NCBI GenBank assembly: GCA_016199325.1
Contig: JACQGW010000280.1
Span: forward strand, 1-5,932
Reading direction: 5' to 3'
Length of the DNA: 5,932 nt
Origin: Chloroflexota bacterium
GTDB taxonomy: Bacteria > Chloroflexota > Dehalococcoidia > JACQGW01
The number at the start of each line of letters is the position of its first letter. Within the stretch, counting starts at the first letter, position 1. Shown here in pieces: positions 4,281-5,932 of this stretch. Made by a program: the position numbers and the translations under genes. The notes under the pieces were generated by a model. The model searched no databases. It was not told where the DNA came from and saw only the letters and a program-made list of their open reading frames with translations.

Positions 4281-4799
4281 CTAGAACCGCAGCTCGGCGT
4301 GCAGCCGCTTGTCGCCCCGGAGGAAGGCGACGGGCGCGCGCCCGCCGGCGCCGACGCCGTTGAGCGCCTGCTCGAACTGGTCGGCGTTGGCGATCGGGCG
4401 CAGGTTCGCTTCGACGACGATGTCTCCCGGCCGCAGCCCCGCCCGTTCGCCGGGCGAGCCCGGCGCCACCCGGCCGACGAAGGCGCCGAAGACCGGCACG
4501 CCGCCCGTGCGCATGGTGATGCGGGAGGCGTCGGCAATCGAGAGGCCGACGGACGGCCGGCCGCGCGCCCTGTCGGCCAGGAGCCGTTCGAGGCGCGGGC
4601 GGTCGAAGCCCACGACCACCTGGTCGTCAACCGTGATGACCGGGACGCCCTGCTGGCCCGATTTGCGGACCATCTCGATGGCGGCGGCGGTGTCGGTCGA
4701 GACGTCCTTCTCGGCAAAGGGGATGCCGCGCTGCTGGAGGAACGCCCTGGCCTGGGCGCAGTAGGGGCAAGAGGGTGTCGTATAGACCGTGACCTGCAT
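4281..4799 (-). CDS. Glutaredoxin-PDZ fusion protein
   Basis: A 172-aa protein in two parts. Residues 1-78 are a glutaredoxin: first strand QVTVYTTPS, the redox pair in CPYC (11-14), the cis-proline loop GVPVI (51-55), and VVVGFDRPRLERLL at the glutathione-binding end. Residues 84-172 are a PDZ domain of the HtrA/S1C-protease C-terminal kind: VFGAFVGRVAPGSPGERAGL (103-122), RPGDIVVEANLRPI (123-136), DQFEQALNGV (140-149), and a last strand RLHAELRF. No protease domain, signal peptide or membrane helix is present, so it should be cytoplasmic. Expected role: glutathione-linked thiol reduction, with the PDZ part choosing a partner by a protein C-terminus or internal strand. ATG 4797-4799 is chosen because the motif starts directly after it; a GTG 12 nt upstream is possible. 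It lies 177 nt downstream of dnaK on the same strand, consistent with a stress role but not proof of co-transcription. Confidence 0.9.
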   Translation of the reverse strand: MQVTVYTTPSCPYCAQARAFLQQRGIPFAEKDVSTDTAAAIEMVRKSGQQGVPVITVDDQVVVGFDRPRLERLLADRARGRPSVGLSIADASRITMRTGGVPVFGAFVGRVAPGSPGERAGLRPGDIVVEANLRPIANADQFEQALNGVGAGGRAPVAFLRGDKRLHAELRF

Positions 4800-4817
4800 A
4801 GCTAACCCCACGACCAG

Positions 4818-4857
4818 GGTTCAAGGTCGAGAGTGCATCCCAACCTTGAACCTTGAA
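4818..4857. repeat. Inverted repeat built from a CCTTGAA heptamer
   Basis: GGTTCAAGGT (4818-4827) and ACCTTGAACC (4843-4852) are perfect 10-bp arms around a 15-nt loop. The right arm sits in two tandem CCTTGAA units (4844-4857). The element lies 19 nt upstream of the glutaredoxin-PDZ start and so in its leader, if transcription comes from the dnaK side. Confidence 0.8.
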
Positions 4858-4918
4858 CGCTCGTCTTCGCAATGAGAGCAGTTTGCAGAGCGACTGACGA
4901 GACAAACAACCGGTATTC

Positions 4919-4954
4919 TCGGCGTCTTCCCTGGCGATCTTGGCGTCTTGGCGG
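4919..4954. repeat. Short TGGCGTCT-type tandem repeat in the dnaK downstream spacer
   Basis: TGGCGATCT (4932-4940), TGGCGTCT (4941-4948) and TGGCGG (4949-4954) are adjacent, with a further diverged copy (CGGCGTCTT) near 4920. The block starts 23 nt beyond the dnaK stop. Similar runs are familiar as intergenic filler in many large genomes. No function is evident. Confidence 0.65.
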
Positions 4955-4976
4955 TTCGTTGTCTCTCGGCACTGCT

Positions 4977-5932
4977 CTAGACCTCGCGGAACTCGCCCTC
5001 GACGGTTCCCTCCGGCCCCTGGCCGCCCCGGCCCGGCTCCGGCGGCTGCTGGCCGGGCTGCTGGCCCTGCTGCGCCTGGTAGACGGCCTGGCCGACCTTC
5101 TGGAGCGACTCGGAGAGCTCCTGCATTCGGCTCCGGATCTGCGCCGTGTCGGCGGCCTGCAAGGCCGAGCGCAGCGCCGCGATCTTGCCCTCGACCTCGC
5201 TCTTGAGCTCGGCGGAGACGCGCTCGCCGTGCTCCCGAAGCGTCCGCTCGGCCGTGTAGGCCATCGAGTCGGCCTGATTGCGAACCTCGATCTCCTCGCG
5301 CCGGCGGCGGTCCTCGTCGGCGTGGACCTCGGCCTCGCGGACCATCCGCTCGACCTCGTCCTTGGCGAGGCCGGACGACGCCGTGATGGTGATCTTCTGC
5401 TCGCGGCTGGTTGCCCGGTCGCGGGCCGAGACGTTCAGGATGCCGTTGGCGTCGATGTCGAACTTCACCTCGATCTGGGGGACGCCCCGCGGCGCTGGCG
5501 GAATGCCGTCCAGAATGAACCGGCCGAGCGACTTGTTCTCGCCGGCCATCGGCCGCTCACCCTGCAGGACGTGAACCTCGACGGTGGTCTGCATGTCCGA
5601 GGCCGTGCTGAAGACCTCGCTCTTCGTCGTGGGAATCGTCGTATTGCGGGTGATCAGCGGCGTCATCACCCCGCCGAGCGTCTCGATGCCGAGCGTCAGC
5701 GGCGTCACGTCGAGCAGCAGCACGTCGCGCACTTCGCCCTTCAGCACGCCCGCCTGGATCGCCGCGCCGATCGCCACGACCTCGTCCGGGTTGACGCCCT
5801 TGTGCGGCTCCTTGCCGAAGAACTGGCGCACCTTCTCCTGCACCAGCGGCATGCGCGTCTGCCCGCCGACGAGCACCACCTCGTCGATCTGCGCGGCGGT
5901 GACGCCGGCGTCCTGCATCGCCAGCCGCAGCG
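4977..5932 (-). CDS. dnaK: Chaperone DnaK (Hsp70), C-terminal part; start lies beyond right edge
   Basis: 317 codons and the stop are visible. This is the cytosolic Hsp70 that binds exposed hydrophobic segments in an ATP-driven cycle with DnaJ and GrpE. The visible protein begins near the end of the nucleotide-binding domain: [10 protein letters not shown] (19-28) and [17 protein letters not shown] (46-62). Next come the interdomain linker DVLLLD (68-73) and the substrate-binding beta domain ([79 protein letters not shown]). A charged helical lid follows. The tail is a Gln/Gly/Pro-rich linker ([20 protein letters not shown]) ending [11 protein letters not shown], which matches the conserved acidic end of bacterial DnaK. 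No frameshift is seen. dnaJ does not follow; the next gene is a glutaredoxin-PDZ fusion. Confidence 0.98.
   Translation of the reverse strand, partial: LRLAMQDAGVTAAQIDEVVLVGGQTRMPLVQEKVRQFFGKEPHKGVNPDEVVAIGAAIQAGVLKGEVRDVLLLDVTPLTLGIETLGGVMTPLITRNTTIPTTKSEVFSTASDMQTTVEVHVLQGERPMAGENKSLGRFILDGIPPAPRGVPQIEVKFDIDANGILNVSARDRATSREQKITITASSGLAKDEVERMVREAEVHADEDRRRREEIEVRNQADSMAYTAERTLREHGERVSAELKSEVEGKIAALRSALQAADTAQIRSRMQELSESLQKVGQAVYQAQQGQQPGQQPPEPGRGGQGPEGTVEGEFREV

Noticed and set aside
4015..4717. Minus-strand frames with peptides such as GSAGVLACPG (4015-4242 and 4028-4717)
   Set aside because: They come from the GC hairpins at 4141-4193 and from the glutaredoxin-PDZ gene read out of frame. 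No domain or credible start.
4041..4805. Plus-strand 254-codon frame opposite the glutaredoxin-PDZ gene
   Set aside because: Antisense shadow of a well-supported gene; Asp/Gly/Arg-rich with no recognisable domain.

Overview
The window is GC-rich DNA from a free-living bacterium. A Chloroflexota-like lineage is my best guess. It rests on the style of the genes (FlgD-Ig/CARDB-like lipoprotein beside family-2 glycosyltransferases, glutaredoxin fused to a PDZ domain), on promoters that sit almost directly on start codons, and on spacers packed with short-period repeats. No rRNA or tRNA gene is present to confirm this. Every gene I can support lies on the minus strand, so the text below reads from high to low coordinates.

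Right part (4281-5932): the C-terminal half of dnaK enters from the right edge and ends at 4977. After a 177-nt repeat-bearing spacer comes a 172-aa glutaredoxin-PDZ fusion (4281-4799). The next spacer (3951-4280, 330 nt) holds two perfect GC hairpins, a small palindrome and a good sigma70-type promoter. The promoter drives an AbrB/SpoVT-type antitoxin (3690-3950). The PIN-domain toxin that should follow is reduced to its last 47 codons, which abut the antitoxin stop: an antitoxin that has lost its partner.

Left part (1-3421): a TTGACC-17-TACGAT promoter starts a cell-envelope operon. It contains an exported lipoprotein with two SPNGDG-type Ig-like modules (2192-3385), a WbbL/rhamnosyltransferase-like GT2 enzyme (1270-2187), a WaaE-like GT2 enzyme (374-1273, ATGA overlap with the previous gene) and the start of a third GT2 gene (start codon at 320) that runs off the left edge. 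Together they suggest assembly or modification of a surface glycan.

The most unusual part is the last 500 bases. Three blocks of a TGCCGAC-type heptamer, a 61-bp tandem duplication that copied a ribosome binding site plus start codon, and a 39-bp tandem array of perfect hairpins have all entered this end of the operon. The heptamers supply the C-terminus of the WaaE-like enzyme. After only about 31 recognisable residues the third glycosyltransferase passes, without a stop, into heptamer- and hairpin-encoded peptide. The hairpin units alternate in type and show a C-G to U.G to U-A series in the stem. The repeats lack stop codons in all six frames, so the open frame through them is not itself proof of translation.
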